From Nocardia gamkensis NBRC 108242 (GTDB taxonomy: Bacteria; Actinomycetota; Actinomycetes; Mycobacteriales; Mycobacteriaceae): DNA of 64,000 nt. The stretch spans positions 39,161 through 103,160 of the forward strand of contig NZ_BDBM01000032.1 in assembly GCF_001612985.1 (NCBI RefSeq), in the 5' to 3' direction. The translations under genes were made by a program, and so were the position numbers. The notes under the pieces are model-generated. The model saw only the letters and a list, made by a program, of their open reading frames with translations, searched no databases and was not told where the DNA came from. This document shows positions 9,221 through 18,629 of this stretch, one piece after another; positions within the stretch are counted from its first letter, which is position 1, and each line of letters starts with the position of its first letter.

Positions 9221-10521
9221 AGCCGGTAATGCCCTCTCAGGGTGGTGGTGTCGTATTCGGTGCGGAAGATGCCGCGCCGGCGCAGCAGCGGGACGACATG
9301 ATCGACGAAATCGGCCAGGCCGCCGGGCAATTCGTCGATCATCACATTGAATCCGTCGACGGCGCCCGCCGAGAACCAGTCCGCGATGAATCCGGCCACC
9401 TGTTCCGGGCCGCCGACCACCTTGGCGTGCACACTGCCCGAGGCCAGCAGGCGCGCCGCGCCACGCGTGTCCGCGCCACTCGAGCGCACGTACTCGAGCA
9501 GTACCGCGCGTTGTCCGCGTGACCCCCCGTCGGTGTTCTCGTCGGGAATCCTCTCCCACGGGAACGGCGCGTGCAGGTCGAGATCTGCGGGGTCGAGGCC
9601 GAGCCGTTCGGCGAGGTTGACCAGTTGGACCTCGTCGGGAATAAGATCGATGAGCTCGCGCTCGCGTCGCCGCGCCGCGGCTTCGGAATCGCCGAGCACG
9701 ACGATCAGCCCCGGCAACAGCTTCACACTGTCGGGAGCGCGCCCGGCGTCGGCGGCCCGACGCCGGAGTTCGGTGCGGCGTTGCGCCGCCGACCCGGGAT
9801 CGACGTGTGCGGAGTAGACGGCGTCCGCTGTCCTCGCACCCAGTTCCACGCCGTGGGTGGAGGCGCCAGCCTGGATCAGCACCGGCCTGCCGTGAGTCAG
9901 CGGCGGCGCCTTCAACGGCCCGGCCACCCGGAAGAACTTGCCGTCGTGGTCGATCGGCCGGACCACTGCCGGGTCGAGGTAGCGGCCGGTCGCCTTGTCA
10001 CCGATGATCGCGTCGGCGGGCGCCGAATCCCACAACGCGGTCACCACGTCGAGGAATTCGGCGGCGCGGGCGTACCGTTCGGACTTCGGCGGGGCCTGGC
10101 TCAGGGAGTAGTTGCGGGCCGCGGCGTCGCCGCCGGTGACGACGTAGTTCCAGCCCACCCGACCACCGGACACCGCCGACAGCGCGGCGAACGAGCGCGC
10201 CAGATTGTAGGGGTCGCTGTAGGACGTCGTGGCGGTGACGACCAGGCCGATGTGGCTGGTATGCGCGGCCAGCACGGACTGGGCGATGAACGGGTCGAGC
10301 AGCCGGCTGGGCGCGTTCCAGTCCTTGGCCTGGATGTCCGGTGAGTCGGCCAGGAACACGGCATCGAGCAGTCCGCGTTCGGCGGTGCGCGCCACGTCGA
10401 GGTAGTGCTCGATCCCGACGAAGTGCGCCGCGGGTTGTTCGGCGCGCCGCCACGGGCTGCCGAGGGTGCCGCCGGGTATCAGGTTGGCGTTGAGGATGAC
10501 ATGTCGTGGCTGGGCGGTCAT
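9217..10521 (-). CDS. LLM-class monooxygenase, NtaA/SnaA/DszA family
   Basis: A 434-residue flavin-dependent monooxygenase of the nitrilotriacetate / dibenzothiophene-sulfone group. Seen are the family N-terminus (VILNANLIPGG), FLADSPD, YSDPYNLARSFAALS, GGRVGWNYVVTGG and the R-P-V-L-I-Q-A-G-A-S segment. Family members cleave C-S or C-N bonds with FMNH2 and oxygen. The gene lies 16 bases after a sulfurtransferase gene and overlaps a second luciferase-like gene, a combination often found in sulfur-scavenging operons. The substrate is unknown. Confidence 0.9.
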   Translation of the reverse strand: MTAQPRHVILNANLIPGGTLGSPWRRAEQPAAHFVGIEHYLDVARTAERGLLDAVFLADSPDIQAKDWNAPSRLLDPFIAQSVLAAHTSHIGLVVTATTSYSDPYNLARSFAALSAVSGGRVGWNYVVTGGDAAARNYSLSQAPPKSERYARAAEFLDVVTALWDSAPADAIIGDKATGRYLDPAVVRPIDHDGKFFRVAGPLKAPPLTHGRPVLIQAGASTHGVELGARTADAVYSAHVDPGSAAQRRTELRRRAADAGRAPDSVKLLPGLIVVLGDSEAAARRRERELIDLIPDEVQLVNLAERLGLDPADLDLHAPFPWERIPDENTDGGSRGQRAVLLEYVRSSGADTRGAARLLASGSVHAKVVGGPEQVAGFIADWFSAGAVDGFNVMIDELPGGLADFVDHVVPLLRRRGIFRTEYDTTTLRGHYRL

Positions 10522-10537
10522 GGCGGATCTCCGGGGA

Positions 10538-11398
10538 TCAAGGTGAGGGGACGGGGCCGGGCGCGGGGGAGTCGCCGCGGACGAGGGGTCGTGCCGGGTC
10601 GGCGGTCCACTGCGACAGCGAGCCGGGATACAGGGCGATCTCGATGCCGAGCGTGGTGAGGACGAAGACCTGCAGGGCCGCGGCCATCCCGCTGCCGCAG
10701 TGGGTGGCCGCGGGCGTCGCGGGGCCGAGGCCGAGGCCGAGGCCGCGATAGCGCGTACGCAGGGTGTGTTCGTCGCGAAGCAGTCCGTGCTCGTCGAAGT
10801 CGTCGAAGACCGGCGCGTTGACGGCATCGGGAATGTGACCGGCGAATGCGCCCTCGCCGCGATAGTGGCTGCGGGGGCGGGCATCGAGGAGGATGCCGCG
10901 TGCGGGCAGCGTCGCCACGGCGGCGGTGCCGACCACGGGAAGTCCGCCGGGCCGCGCGGACACGGTTCCCGCCGTGACGGTTTCGGTGCCCGACACGATG
11001 GGGCCGCCGGCAGCGCGCCACGCCCGCAGCCCACCGTCGAGGAGCCGGACGTCGGTCAGTCCCGCCCAGCGCAGGACCCACCAGGCGCGGGCGGCGGGTA
11101 CCGAGCGGGAGTCGTCGTAGACCACCACGGTGCTGTCGGCGCGGATGCCCCAGCTCCGCAGCGCGGTGGTGAGTGGTCCCGCTTCCGGCAGCGGGCGGGC
11201 GCCGGAGCGCGCGGTGGCGGTAGCCGCGAGGTCGGCGTCGACGTCGACGAACCGCGCTCCCGGCAGGTGTCCGCGCCGGAATGCATTGGGGTCGGGCACG
11301 CCTGCGCCGACCCGGACGTCGAGCAGCACCAGCTGTTCGGGTGGGTCGTCACGCAAGTTGCTCGCGGAGATGAGATGGGCGGCACGGGCCCCGGACAT
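10538..11398 (-). CDS. Sulfurtransferase, tandem rhodanese domains
   Basis: A 286-residue protein with an inactive N-terminal and an active C-terminal rhodanese domain. The catalytic Cys is about 234 in CGSGMAA, which resembles the CGSG(V/M)T loop of 3-mercaptopyruvate sulfurtransferases rather than the CRxG loop of thiosulfate enzymes. The N-terminal domain has LLDVRVGAG and the GHLPGARFVD signature. It heads the leftward operon with two flavin monooxygenases, and would handle sulfane sulfur released by them (inference). A second, diverged sulfurtransferase starts the opposite operon 172 bases away. Confidence 0.88.
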   Translation of the reverse strand: MSGARAAHLISASNLRDDPPEQLVLLDVRVGAGVPDPNAFRRGHLPGARFVDVDADLAATATARSGARPLPEAGPLTTALRSWGIRADSTVVVYDDSRSVPAARAWWVLRWAGLTDVRLLDGGLRAWRAAGGPIVSGTETVTAGTVSARPGGLPVVGTAAVATLPARGILLDARPRSHYRGEGAFAGHIPDAVNAPVFDDFDEHGLLRDEHTLRTRYRGLGLGLGPATPAATHCGSGMAAALQVFVLTTLGIEIALYPGSLSQWTADPARPLVRGDSPAPGPVPSP

Positions 11399-11452
11399 CG
11401 CGATCCTTTCGACGCTCGGACTATGCGCGGTGCCGAGGATATGTATTCCGAA

Positions 11453-11529
11453 GCTGTGGAAACATAATTCGGGTCTGCGTGACTTTTTGTGTTCACAGTA
11501 TCGCGGTGGGGCTCATATGTTTTCACAGC
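11453..11529. promoter_or_regulatory. Inverted repeat in the divergent promoter region of the sulfur operons
   Basis: GCTGTGGAAACAT (11453-11465) and ATGTTTTCACAGC (11517-11529) are reverse complements with one mismatch, placed symmetrically between the two divergent sulfurtransferase genes; centres are 64 bases apart. A related TGTGTTCACAG lies between them. This looks like a two-site operator for one regulator acting on both operons. No regulator gene lies within the cluster. Confidence 0.5.
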
Positions 11530-11570
11530 CGAGGTCGCCCGACCCGGCACATATCAGCGAGAGGGCTGCT

Positions 11571-12482
11571 ATGGGAGACGTCCTGACGAGCCGAGTCGTC
11601 GACGCCGAATGGTTGCGGACCCGTCTCTCGGACCCCGGCGTCATCGTCATCGAGGTGACCAACACGCCGGGTGCCGAGTCGGACCGGAGCACCATCGCGG
11701 GCGCGCGCACCGTTTACTGGAAAGATCTGCTCTGGCACCACTCGCGCCGGGAATTCCCCGCGGCATCGGTCCTGGTCGATCGTCTGCACGCACTGGGTGC
11801 CGATGCCGAGTCGACGGTGATCTTCGCGGGCGAGCCGACACAGTTCGCCGCGTACGCCATCTGGGTGGCCGCGGCCGTCGGGGTCGGTGGTGACCTGCGC
11901 TATCTGGACGGCGGAGTGCCCGCGTGGCGCGCCGCCGAAGCCGCGAACGGCACCGTGTCGAGCGACTGCGCTGCCGCACCGATCGAACGCGCCGCCGATG
12001 CGGCCGAGCCCACCGGCGACGCGCAGGCCTCCGAGTCGCCGGAGCCGCTGCCCGAGGTGGCGCCGCGCCACGAGGAAATCGTCGTCGGCCGGGACGAGGT
12101 ACGCGCGGCCCTCGGATCGTCCGTCGCGATCCTGGATCTGCGCTCACCGCAGGAGTATTCGGGTCTGCGGGTGTCCCCGCTCACCGAGCCGATCGATCAC
12201 GGTGCCGAACGGGCGGGCCGGATTCCGGGCGCGCGGAGCCTGCCAGCGCAGGATCTGCTCGACGCGCGCGGACTGCTGCGGCCGGTGTCCGAACTCCGGG
12301 AGCGGGTGGCGGAGCTCGGCATCGACGGTGCCGAGCAGATCATCGCCTACTGCCGGCTCTCGCATCGCGCCGCGCTGGGCTGGCTGGTGTTCACCGACCT
12401 GCTCGACGATCACCGGGTCCGCGTCTACGACGGATCTTGGACCGAATGGGGCAGCTTGGTCGGCGCGCCCATCGAGGACTGA
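11571..12482 (+). CDS. Sulfurtransferase (rhodanese-like, two domains)
   Basis: A 303-residue protein with two rhodanese domains; the second carries Cys261 in the loop CRLSHRA, closer to the thiosulfate:cyanide type (CRxxxR) than its divergent neighbour. A Glu/Pro-rich linker (about 125-155) separates the domains. The ATG at 11571 follows GAGAGG by 5 bases; an in-frame ATG at 11517 would place the inverted repeat inside the coding region. It is the first gene of a seven-gene rightward unit with an ABC transporter, an AfsA-like gene and a HAD phosphatase. Confidence 0.85.
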   Translation: MGDVLTSRVVDAEWLRTRLSDPGVIVIEVTNTPGAESDRSTIAGARTVYWKDLLWHHSRREFPAASVLVDRLHALGADAESTVIFAGEPTQFAAYAIWVAAAVGVGGDLRYLDGGVPAWRAAEAANGTVSSDCAAAPIERAADAAEPTGDAQASESPEPLPEVAPRHEEIVVGRDEVRAALGSSVAILDLRSPQEYSGLRVSPLTEPIDHGAERAGRIPGARSLPAQDLLDARGLLRPVSELRERVAELGIDGAEQIIAYCRLSHRAALGWLVFTDLLDDHRVRVYDGSWTEWGSLVGAPIED

Positions 12483-12488
12483 GCCCCC

Positions 12489-13436
12489 ATGAATCCACAC
12501 CGGCGCAAAGTATTCGGCCGCATCGCGGGCGTGGTCCTGTCCGCGGTGGCGATGATGTGGGCCGCGGTCACCCTGGCGTTCCTGGCCGTGCACATCGCCC
12601 CCGGCGATCCCGTCACCGCGATCATGGGGGAGTCCAGCGATCCGGGACTGCGCGCGCGGATCGAACAGGACTGGGGTCTGGACCGCCCGCTGCTCGTGCA
12701 GTACGGGCGGCACCTCGGACGGCTGCTGCACGGCGACCTCGGCTACTCATACGTGCGCGGCGAACCCGTGACCGACATCGTGTTCGGCGAACAATTGGGC
12801 AGCAGCGCCCAGCTCGCCGGATTCGCCCTGCTCCTCGCGGTCGTCCTCGCGCCGCTGCTGGCCGTGCTCACCGCGGGAAGACGCGATGTACTCAGCCGGT
12901 CGATCACCACGGCCGAGATCGTGGTGGCCTCCGCGCCGCCCTTCTGGACAGGGCTGCTGTTGATCTGGATCTTCGCCTTCACGCTGAAGGTGCTGCCGGT
13001 GACCGCGGGCAACGAGTTCCAGCGTCTGATACTGCCGGCCGTCACCCTGGCGCTGCCCATCGCCGCGGTGCTGGCCCAGGTCATGCGGGAGGGGATCGAG
13101 CGCGCGCTCGAGCAGCCGTTCGCGCTGACCGCTCGATCGCGTGGAATCGGCGCCATCCGCCTTCGCCTGCGACACGGACTGCGGCACTCGCTGATCCCGG
13201 CCGCGACCCTGGCCGGATGGGCGGTGAGTGGATTGCTCACCGGGACCGTCGTCGTCGAGGAGGTCTTCGGCCGGTCCGGCGTGGGACGGGCGACGGTCGA
13301 GGCCGTCGGCTATTCCGACGTTCCGGTGGTGCTCGGTGTCGCGCTGCTGTCGGCCGCCGTCTATCTGATCGTCACGGTCGTCGTCGATATCGCCTATCTC
13401 TGGATCGATCCGCGCCTGCAGGAGGCCTCCGCATGA
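12489..13436 (+). CDS. ABC transporter permease, DppB-like
   Basis: A 315-residue inner-membrane permease of the dipeptide/oligopeptide/nickel family. It has an N-terminal span, a periplasm-side segment with GDLGYSYVRGEPV, and the cytoplasmic EAA-type loop near residues 200-230 (ALTARSRGIGAI). It begins 6 bases after the sulfurtransferase stop and its own stop overlaps the next permease (ATGA). It forms the membrane channel with the following gene. Confidence 0.92.
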   Translation: MNPHRRKVFGRIAGVVLSAVAMMWAAVTLAFLAVHIAPGDPVTAIMGESSDPGLRARIEQDWGLDRPLLVQYGRHLGRLLHGDLGYSYVRGEPVTDIVFGEQLGSSAQLAGFALLLAVVLAPLLAVLTAGRRDVLSRSITTAEIVVASAPPFWTGLLLIWIFAFTLKVLPVTAGNEFQRLILPAVTLALPIAAVLAQVMREGIERALEQPFALTARSRGIGAIRLRLRHGLRHSLIPAATLAGWAVSGLLTGTVVVEEVFGRSGVGRATVEAVGYSDVPVVLGVALLSAAVYLIVTVVVDIAYLWIDPRLQEASA

Positions 13437-14284
13437 CGAGAGCCATCCTGCGGCAACGTTTCGCCCTCCCGGTGCCACACCGTCCCGTCGCCGTCCTGAT
13501 CGCCGGCGTGGTGCTGATTCTCGCGGTGCTCGCCGCCCTCGTGCCCACCCTGCTCGCCTCCGGCGACCCGCTGCAAACCGAACTGGTCACCGCGCATCGG
13601 CCGCCGTCGCTGTCGCATCCGTTCGGCACCGATCAACTGGGCCGTGATGTGTTCACCCGTGTCGTGTACGGCGCCCGGTTGTCGCTGTTCATCGGGGTGT
13701 CGGCGACGGCGCTCGCGGTGCTGATCGGCGTGAGTGCCGGGCTGGCGGCAGGAATCGGTGGCCGGGTCGTAGACGCCATCGCCTCGCGCGGCTTCGATCT
13801 GCTCGGCGCGTTCCCGGAGGTGCTGCTGGCCCTGGTGCTCATCACCTTCACCGGCACCGGAACCGGCAATCTCGTTCTCGCCCTCGGCCTCGCCGCGGCG
13901 CCGCGATTCGCCAGGGTGATGCGGGCGGAAACCCGGGCGGTGCGCGCCGCCGACCATGTCGCGCAGGCTCGACTGCTGACCCGGTCACGCGCGCGGATCG
14001 TCGTTCGCCACATCCTGCCGAACGCGTTGCGGTCGCTGCCGGTTGTGGTCACCCTCGGCCTCGGGACCAGTATCCTCGGCGCCGCCGCCTTGAGTTTCCT
14101 CGGCTTCGGCCCGCAACCTCCGGACCCGGAGTGGGGTTCCATGCTCGCCGAGGCGCACGGCGATCTGCGTATCGCATGGTGGTCGGTCGCCTTCCCCGGT
14201 GCCGCCGTCACGGTCGTGGTCCTGGCCACCACGGTGCTCGGCCGCCACGTCGGCCACCACTTCGAACGAAGGGCACAGCCATGA
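13433..14284 (+). CDS. ABC transporter permease, DppC-like
   Basis: A 283-residue permease. The N-terminal span is followed by the DppC hallmark HPFGTDQLGRDVFTRVVYGA near residue 60, then further spans and an EAA loop around HVAQARLLTRSRARI. The ATG at 13433 overlaps the previous stop, and the stop overlaps the ATPase start, so translation is coupled through the operon. It pairs with the DppB-like protein. Confidence 0.92.
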   Translation: MTRAILRQRFALPVPHRPVAVLIAGVVLILAVLAALVPTLLASGDPLQTELVTAHRPPSLSHPFGTDQLGRDVFTRVVYGARLSLFIGVSATALAVLIGVSAGLAAGIGGRVVDAIASRGFDLLGAFPEVLLALVLITFTGTGTGNLVLALGLAAAPRFARVMRAETRAVRAADHVAQARLLTRSRARIVVRHILPNALRSLPVVVTLGLGTSILGAAALSFLGFGPQPPDPEWGSMLAEAHGDLRIAWWSVAFPGAAVTVVVLATTVLGRHVGHHFERRAQP

Positions 14285-15894
14285 CGCTCACCGCCGCCGC
14301 CGTGCCGAGCACGGACACCGTGACCGACACCGTGCTGAGCGTGCGGAACCTGCGCGTCGGTTTCCCCGGGAGCGCGGGCGATGTCGTCGAAGGCGTCGGC
14401 TTCGACCTTCGGCGCGGCGAGATCCTCGCCATCGTCGGCGAATCGGGTTCGGGCAAATCGGTGACCACACGCAGCCTCGTCGGACTCGCGGGGGCAGGCG
14501 CCCGGGTGCGGGCCGACCGGTTCGAGTTGTTCGGCACCCCGGCCCTCGGACTGAGCGAACGGCAGTGGCGTGGGATCCGTGGCGCCCGGATAGGACTGGT
14601 GTTCCAGGACGCGCTCGTCGCGCTCGATCCGCTGCGCACCATCGCCGACGAGATGGCGGAAGCGTTGCGCGCGACACCGCGCTCCGGCCGCGCGGCCCGC
14701 ATCGATGAGCTGCTGATCTCGGTGGGGATCGCCGATCCCGAGGTGCGCAAGCGGCAGCGGCCGTTCCAGCTGTCGGGCGGTCAGCGCCAGCGCGCGCTGA
14801 TCGCCTCCGCCCTCGCGGGCAACCCGGACATCCTCATCGCCGACGAACCGACCACGGCGCTGGATGTGACGGTTCAGGCGCAGGTGCTCGACCTGCTGGT
14901 CCGGCAGGTCGCGGGCGGTCGATCGATGATCCTGGTGAGCCACGATCTGGCGGTGGTGGCCGCGGTGGCCGATCGCATCCTGGTGATGAAAGCGGGGCGC
15001 GTCGTCGAGCAGGGGCCAGCGGCGCAGGTCATCGGCGATCCACGGCACGAGTACACCCGGGCATTGATCGCCGCGGTGCCGCGGGGCCGGGTCGGCGCAT
15101 CTCCGTCACGTTCGGGCGCACCGATCTTCACCGCGAGCGCGCTGACCAAGGCGTATCGGGTGGGGGGCCGTGCGGTGCCCGCGGTCGCCGATATCGGCTT
15201 CGAGGTCAGGGCCGGCGAGGTGCTCGGCGTGGTCGGTGAATCCGGTTCGGGTAAGTCGACGGTGGCGAAGATGATCACCGGGCTGATCGAGCCGGACGGC
15301 GGCGAGATGCGTTTCGCCGGAGCGCCGTTGACGCCGCGCACTCGCCGTCCCGGCCGGATCGGGCTGGTCGCGCAGGATTCCACCGGATCCTTCGACCCCC
15401 GCTACCGGGTGGGCGAGATCATCGGCGAGAGCGTCGCCCTGCGGGTCGGCCGGCGCGAGCGGCGCGCCGAGGTGATGGGCCTGCTCGACGCGGTGCGCCT
15501 GCCGGCCGACAGCATCGATCGTCACCCCCGCGAACTGTCGGGCGGACAGCGTCAGCGCGTCAATATCGCCAGGGCGCTGGGCAGCAGGCCGGAATTGATG
15601 GTCTGCGACGAGCCGGTGTCGGCACTCGACATCGCGGTACAGGCCCAGATCCTCGAACTGATCGCCGAACTCGCGCGCGAGCGCGGGGTCGGCATCGTCT
15701 TCATCTCCCACGATCTAGCAGTCGTCCGGCAGATCTGTCACCGACTGCTCGTCCTGCACGGCGGCGTGATCGTCGAATCAGGTTCGTCCGATGACGTTTT
15801 CACGGCTCCGACCTCCCCGTACACCCGTTCCCTGCTCGATTCCGTGCCGCGCCTGGCGGTACCGGACCCCACGGAAAGACCCTCGCGTGCGTAA
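14281..15894 (+). CDS. ABC transporter ATP-binding protein with two fused ABC domains (DppD-DppF type)
   Basis: A 537-residue protein holding two complete nucleotide-binding domains. Each shows Walker A (GESGSGKS), the signature LSGGQRQR, Walker B ending in DEP, and a switch His in SHDLAVV. The pair corresponds to DppD and DppF fused in one chain, which is common in actinobacteria. It overlaps the upstream permease and the downstream binding protein, so all four transporter parts are made together. Confidence 0.93.
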   Translation: MTLTAAAVPSTDTVTDTVLSVRNLRVGFPGSAGDVVEGVGFDLRRGEILAIVGESGSGKSVTTRSLVGLAGAGARVRADRFELFGTPALGLSERQWRGIRGARIGLVFQDALVALDPLRTIADEMAEALRATPRSGRAARIDELLISVGIADPEVRKRQRPFQLSGGQRQRALIASALAGNPDILIADEPTTALDVTVQAQVLDLLVRQVAGGRSMILVSHDLAVVAAVADRILVMKAGRVVEQGPAAQVIGDPRHEYTRALIAAVPRGRVGASPSRSGAPIFTASALTKAYRVGGRAVPAVADIGFEVRAGEVLGVVGESGSGKSTVAKMITGLIEPDGGEMRFAGAPLTPRTRRPGRIGLVAQDSTGSFDPRYRVGEIIGESVALRVGRRERRAEVMGLLDAVRLPADSIDRHPRELSGGQRQRVNIARALGSRPELMVCDEPVSALDIAVQAQILELIAELARERGVGIVFISHDLAVVRQICHRLLVLHGGVIVESGSSDDVFTAPTSPYTRSLLDSVPRLAVPDPTERPSRA

Positions 15895-17590
15895 TCGCCT
15901 CACTCGACTGTTCACCGCACTGGCCGTCGGCATCGTCCTGGCCGCGGGCGCCTGCGCCTCGGACCCCGAACCCGGCAGCGGCCGGGGCGGACCGACCTCA
16001 CCGGCACAGCCGGGCGGCACCTTCACCATCGCCTTGCCGTCCTATCCGACACGCGGCCTCAATCCCCATGTCGGCGCGGCCTTCGACGCCTCCCAGGTGC
16101 TGCGCAACAGCTATGACAGTCTCATCGCCGAAGACCGCGACGAAAAGTTCCACCCGTGGCTCGCCTCCGAGTGGACCGTTTCCCCCGACGGCACGGTGTA
16201 CGAATTCACGCTGCGCCGGGACGTGACATTCCACAACGGGGAGAAGTTCGACGCCGCCGCGGTCAAGGCGAACATCGATGTGCTGAGGAATCCGGACACG
16301 CCGTCCTGGACGGTGCTCGGCCTCCTGCAGTACTCGAGCGTCAGCGCGGTCGACGTGGTCGACCCCTACAAGGTGCGGATCACGCTGAGCACACCCCGCG
16401 CGGACTTCCTGTCCACCCTCGCCGGACTCAGCGGCGCCATCGTGGCTCCCAGCACACTGAACGTCGGCAAAGAGACCCTCACCAGCGGAATCGGGCTGGT
16501 GGGTTCGGGTCCGTTCATCCTGGACAAGGCGGTCCAGGGGCAGGAACTGCGCTTCCACCGGAATCCCGACTACCGGTGGGGTCCCGCCACCGCCGCGCAT
16601 CAGGGCGCCGCGTACGTGGACGATCTCGTCGTCGAGTACATTCCCGAAGCCTCCACCCGCGCGGGCCTGCTGCGCAGCGGCGAGGTCGACGCGATCGGAA
16701 CGGTGAAGGCCACCGACATCTCCCTGTTCGACGGGATCGACGGATTCCAGTACGAACAGATCGGCTCGTCGGCCGCGCCCACTGTGATCATGCTCAATCT
16801 CACCAACGGCCCGACCACGGACGTGCGGGTGCGGCGGGCCATCGCCGCGGGCGTCGATATCGCCGCGGTGGTGGACAGTCTGACCAAGCGTTCCCAGCAG
16901 CGCGCCTGGAGCCTCATCTCTCCGGACAGCGCCTATTACGACGCCAAGTACGAGACCAAGGGCAAACCCGATGTCGCCGCCGCCCGCGCCCTGCTCGATC
17001 AGGCGGGCTGGACCGGCAAGGACGCCGACGGCTACCGCACCGACGCGGCGGGACAGCGCCTGACCGTCCGTCTGCTCGCCACCACCCCGACCTATCCGGA
17101 AGACGATTTCCTGAAGGCCTGGCAGGCCGAGCTGCGCCAGAACCTCGGGATCCGGGTCGACCTGCAGTTCGTCGAGAACGCCCAGGTCTACGATCTGCTG
17201 GCCCGCAACCAGTACGAGGCGTTCCCGCGTCAGGTCGGCGGACTCGACCTGTCGCTGCAGTTCAACCGCGCCTACGGCTCCACCACCCCCGATCTGAAGT
17301 ACGGCCAGATCGACGGCATCACCCTCGGTTCCATCGTCGCGGGCGCCAAACTCGCCGACCCGCGGGTGGACCGGTGGCTCATCGAAGCGACCAAGGCGAC
17401 CGACCCGCAACAGCGCAAGCAGCTGTTCGACACCATCACCGCGCACCTGCTCGACAACGCCGTGGCGATCCCGCTCTACACCGACCGCAACAGTGTCGCG
17501 GCGAGTTCCGCGATCCACAACGTGACCGCACTGTTCGACCCGCCCCGCAACACCGTCAATGCCTGGGCATACGACATCGCCGTCCGCTGA
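15887..17590 (+). CDS. ABC transporter substrate-binding lipoprotein (SBP family 5)
   Basis: A 567-residue extracytoplasmic solute receptor. The GTG start gives a signal peptide (LTRLFTALAVGIVLAAGAC) with a Cys at about 25 that is the likely lipid anchor; the lipobox is imperfect because Ala sits at -3. Family 5 features include FTIALPSYPTRGLNPHVG and the segment EWTVSPDGTVYEFTLRRDV. The start overlaps the ATPase stop by 8 bases. Family members bind peptides, nickel, opines or thiol peptides; the sulfurtransferase and monooxygenase context favours a sulfur-containing ligand (inference). Confidence 0.9.
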   Translation: MRNRLTRLFTALAVGIVLAAGACASDPEPGSGRGGPTSPAQPGGTFTIALPSYPTRGLNPHVGAAFDASQVLRNSYDSLIAEDRDEKFHPWLASEWTVSPDGTVYEFTLRRDVTFHNGEKFDAAAVKANIDVLRNPDTPSWTVLGLLQYSSVSAVDVVDPYKVRITLSTPRADFLSTLAGLSGAIVAPSTLNVGKETLTSGIGLVGSGPFILDKAVQGQELRFHRNPDYRWGPATAAHQGAAYVDDLVVEYIPEASTRAGLLRSGEVDAIGTVKATDISLFDGIDGFQYEQIGSSAAPTVIMLNLTNGPTTDVRVRRAIAAGVDIAAVVDSLTKRSQQRAWSLISPDSAYYDAKYETKGKPDVAAARALLDQAGWTGKDADGYRTDAAGQRLTVRLLATTPTYPEDDFLKAWQAELRQNLGIRVDLQFVENAQVYDLLARNQYEAFPRQVGGLDLSLQFNRAYGSTTPDLKYGQIDGITLGSIVAGAKLADPRVDRWLIEATKATDPQQRKQLFDTITAHLLDNAVAIPLYTDRNSVAASSAIHNVTALFDPPRNTVNAWAYDIAVR

Positions 17591-17630
17591 CCAGTCTGCC
17601 GCCAACCCCTTGTTCCAGGAAGGCTCGATC

Positions 17631-18629
17631 ATGACCGCCGCAACACAAACCCTGACCTTCGATCGCAATATTCCGCGAGGCATCGTGCACCGGGAATCGA
17701 TCGCCGAGGTCTTCCTCACCGACGCGCAGCCGATACCCGACGGTGCGGTGTTCGCCGCTCAATTGCCCCGCAACCACTCGTATTTCAGTGACCATCGGGG
17801 TACCGCGACCACCTACGATCCGCTCCTGCTCATCGAGGTGTTCCGGCAGGTCGCGATCTATTACGCGCACACCTTCCTCGGGGTGGCCCGCGCGGAGAAG
17901 TTCATCTTCGGTTCGGCGGATTTCACCATCGCCGACCCCGACACCCTGCGGATCGGCAATTGCCCGGGGCACTGCGTCATCGAGGCGCGGGTGATCGGCG
18001 AGAAGCGCCGTGACGATCAGATCATCGGCCTGTCGCTCGAGATGGTCGCCGAGATCGAGGGCAGGGAAGCCGCACGGGAGGTGATGGTCTACCAGTGGAT
18101 GCCCGCCGCGGTGTGGAACCGGATCAGGGTGCGCGGGCGCGAAGCGCTGGGTTTGCCCGCCCAGCACGTGATTCCGGGGCAAGTGCCGGTCGCGCGAATG
18201 CGGCCGGGTTCGGTGGGCAGGCACAACCCGCGCAATGCGATCCTCGCGAATCCGGTGCTGTCGGGCAGGCATGAGCTGACGGCGCTGACCATCATCGACA
18301 CCGACCATCCCTCCCTGTTCGATCATGCCCTCGATCATGTTCCCGGCATGTTGCAGTTCGAAGCGGCCCGACAGGTCGCGATGGCGGCCGCGAACGCCGT
18401 CCTCGGCTTGGACACCAGTCGCATGGTGATGCAGCGGCTCGGGATCGAGTTCACCAAGTTCGGTGAATTCGAGCGTGAGACCATCGCCAGGGCCACCGTC
18501 GCTGCGCTTCCCGGTGCGGGCGGCGGCGTGCGGGCGCAGGTGGACCTGTCCCAGGGCGCGGATGTGATCGCCGTCGGCGAGGTGGAGCTGCGCTTCCGTC
18601 CGGCCGATGTCGGGACGATGGTCCAGTGA
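17631..18629 (+). CDS. AfsA-like gamma-butyrolactone / furan hormone synthase
   Basis: A 332-residue protein with two AfsA hot-dog repeats. The first has VHRESIAEVFLTD and YDPLLLIEVFRQVAIYYAH (about residues 18-90); the second has DHPSLFDHALDHVPGM and LQFEAARQVA (about 225-250). AfsA enzymes condense a beta-ketoacyl-ACP with dihydroxyacetone phosphate, the first step to A-factor type butyrolactones or AHFCA furans. The start follows AGGAAGG by 8 bases and lies only 40 bases after the transporter operon; the stop overlaps the HAD gene. A hormone synthase in a transporter operon is odd. No butyrolactone receptor or reductase gene is next to it. Confidence 0.87.
   Translation: MTAATQTLTFDRNIPRGIVHRESIAEVFLTDAQPIPDGAVFAAQLPRNHSYFSDHRGTATTYDPLLLIEVFRQVAIYYAHTFLGVARAEKFIFGSADFTIADPDTLRIGNCPGHCVIEARVIGEKRRDDQIIGLSLEMVAEIEGREAAREVMVYQWMPAAVWNRIRVRGREALGLPAQHVIPGQVPVARMRPGSVGRHNPRNAILANPVLSGRHELTALTIIDTDHPSLFDHALDHVPGMLQFEAARQVAMAAANAVLGLDTSRMVMQRLGIEFTKFGEFERETIARATVAALPGAGGGVRAQVDLSQGADVIAVGEVELRFRPADVGTMVQ

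Noticed and set aside
13633..15048. Antisense frame of 471 codons opposite the ABC transporter genes
   Set aside because: It is a shadow of the permease and ATPase genes; low-complexity composition and no ribosome site.
15998..17719. Antisense frame of 573 codons opposite the binding lipoprotein gene
   Set aside because: The plus-strand gene has a signal peptide and SBP family motifs; the antisense translation has none.
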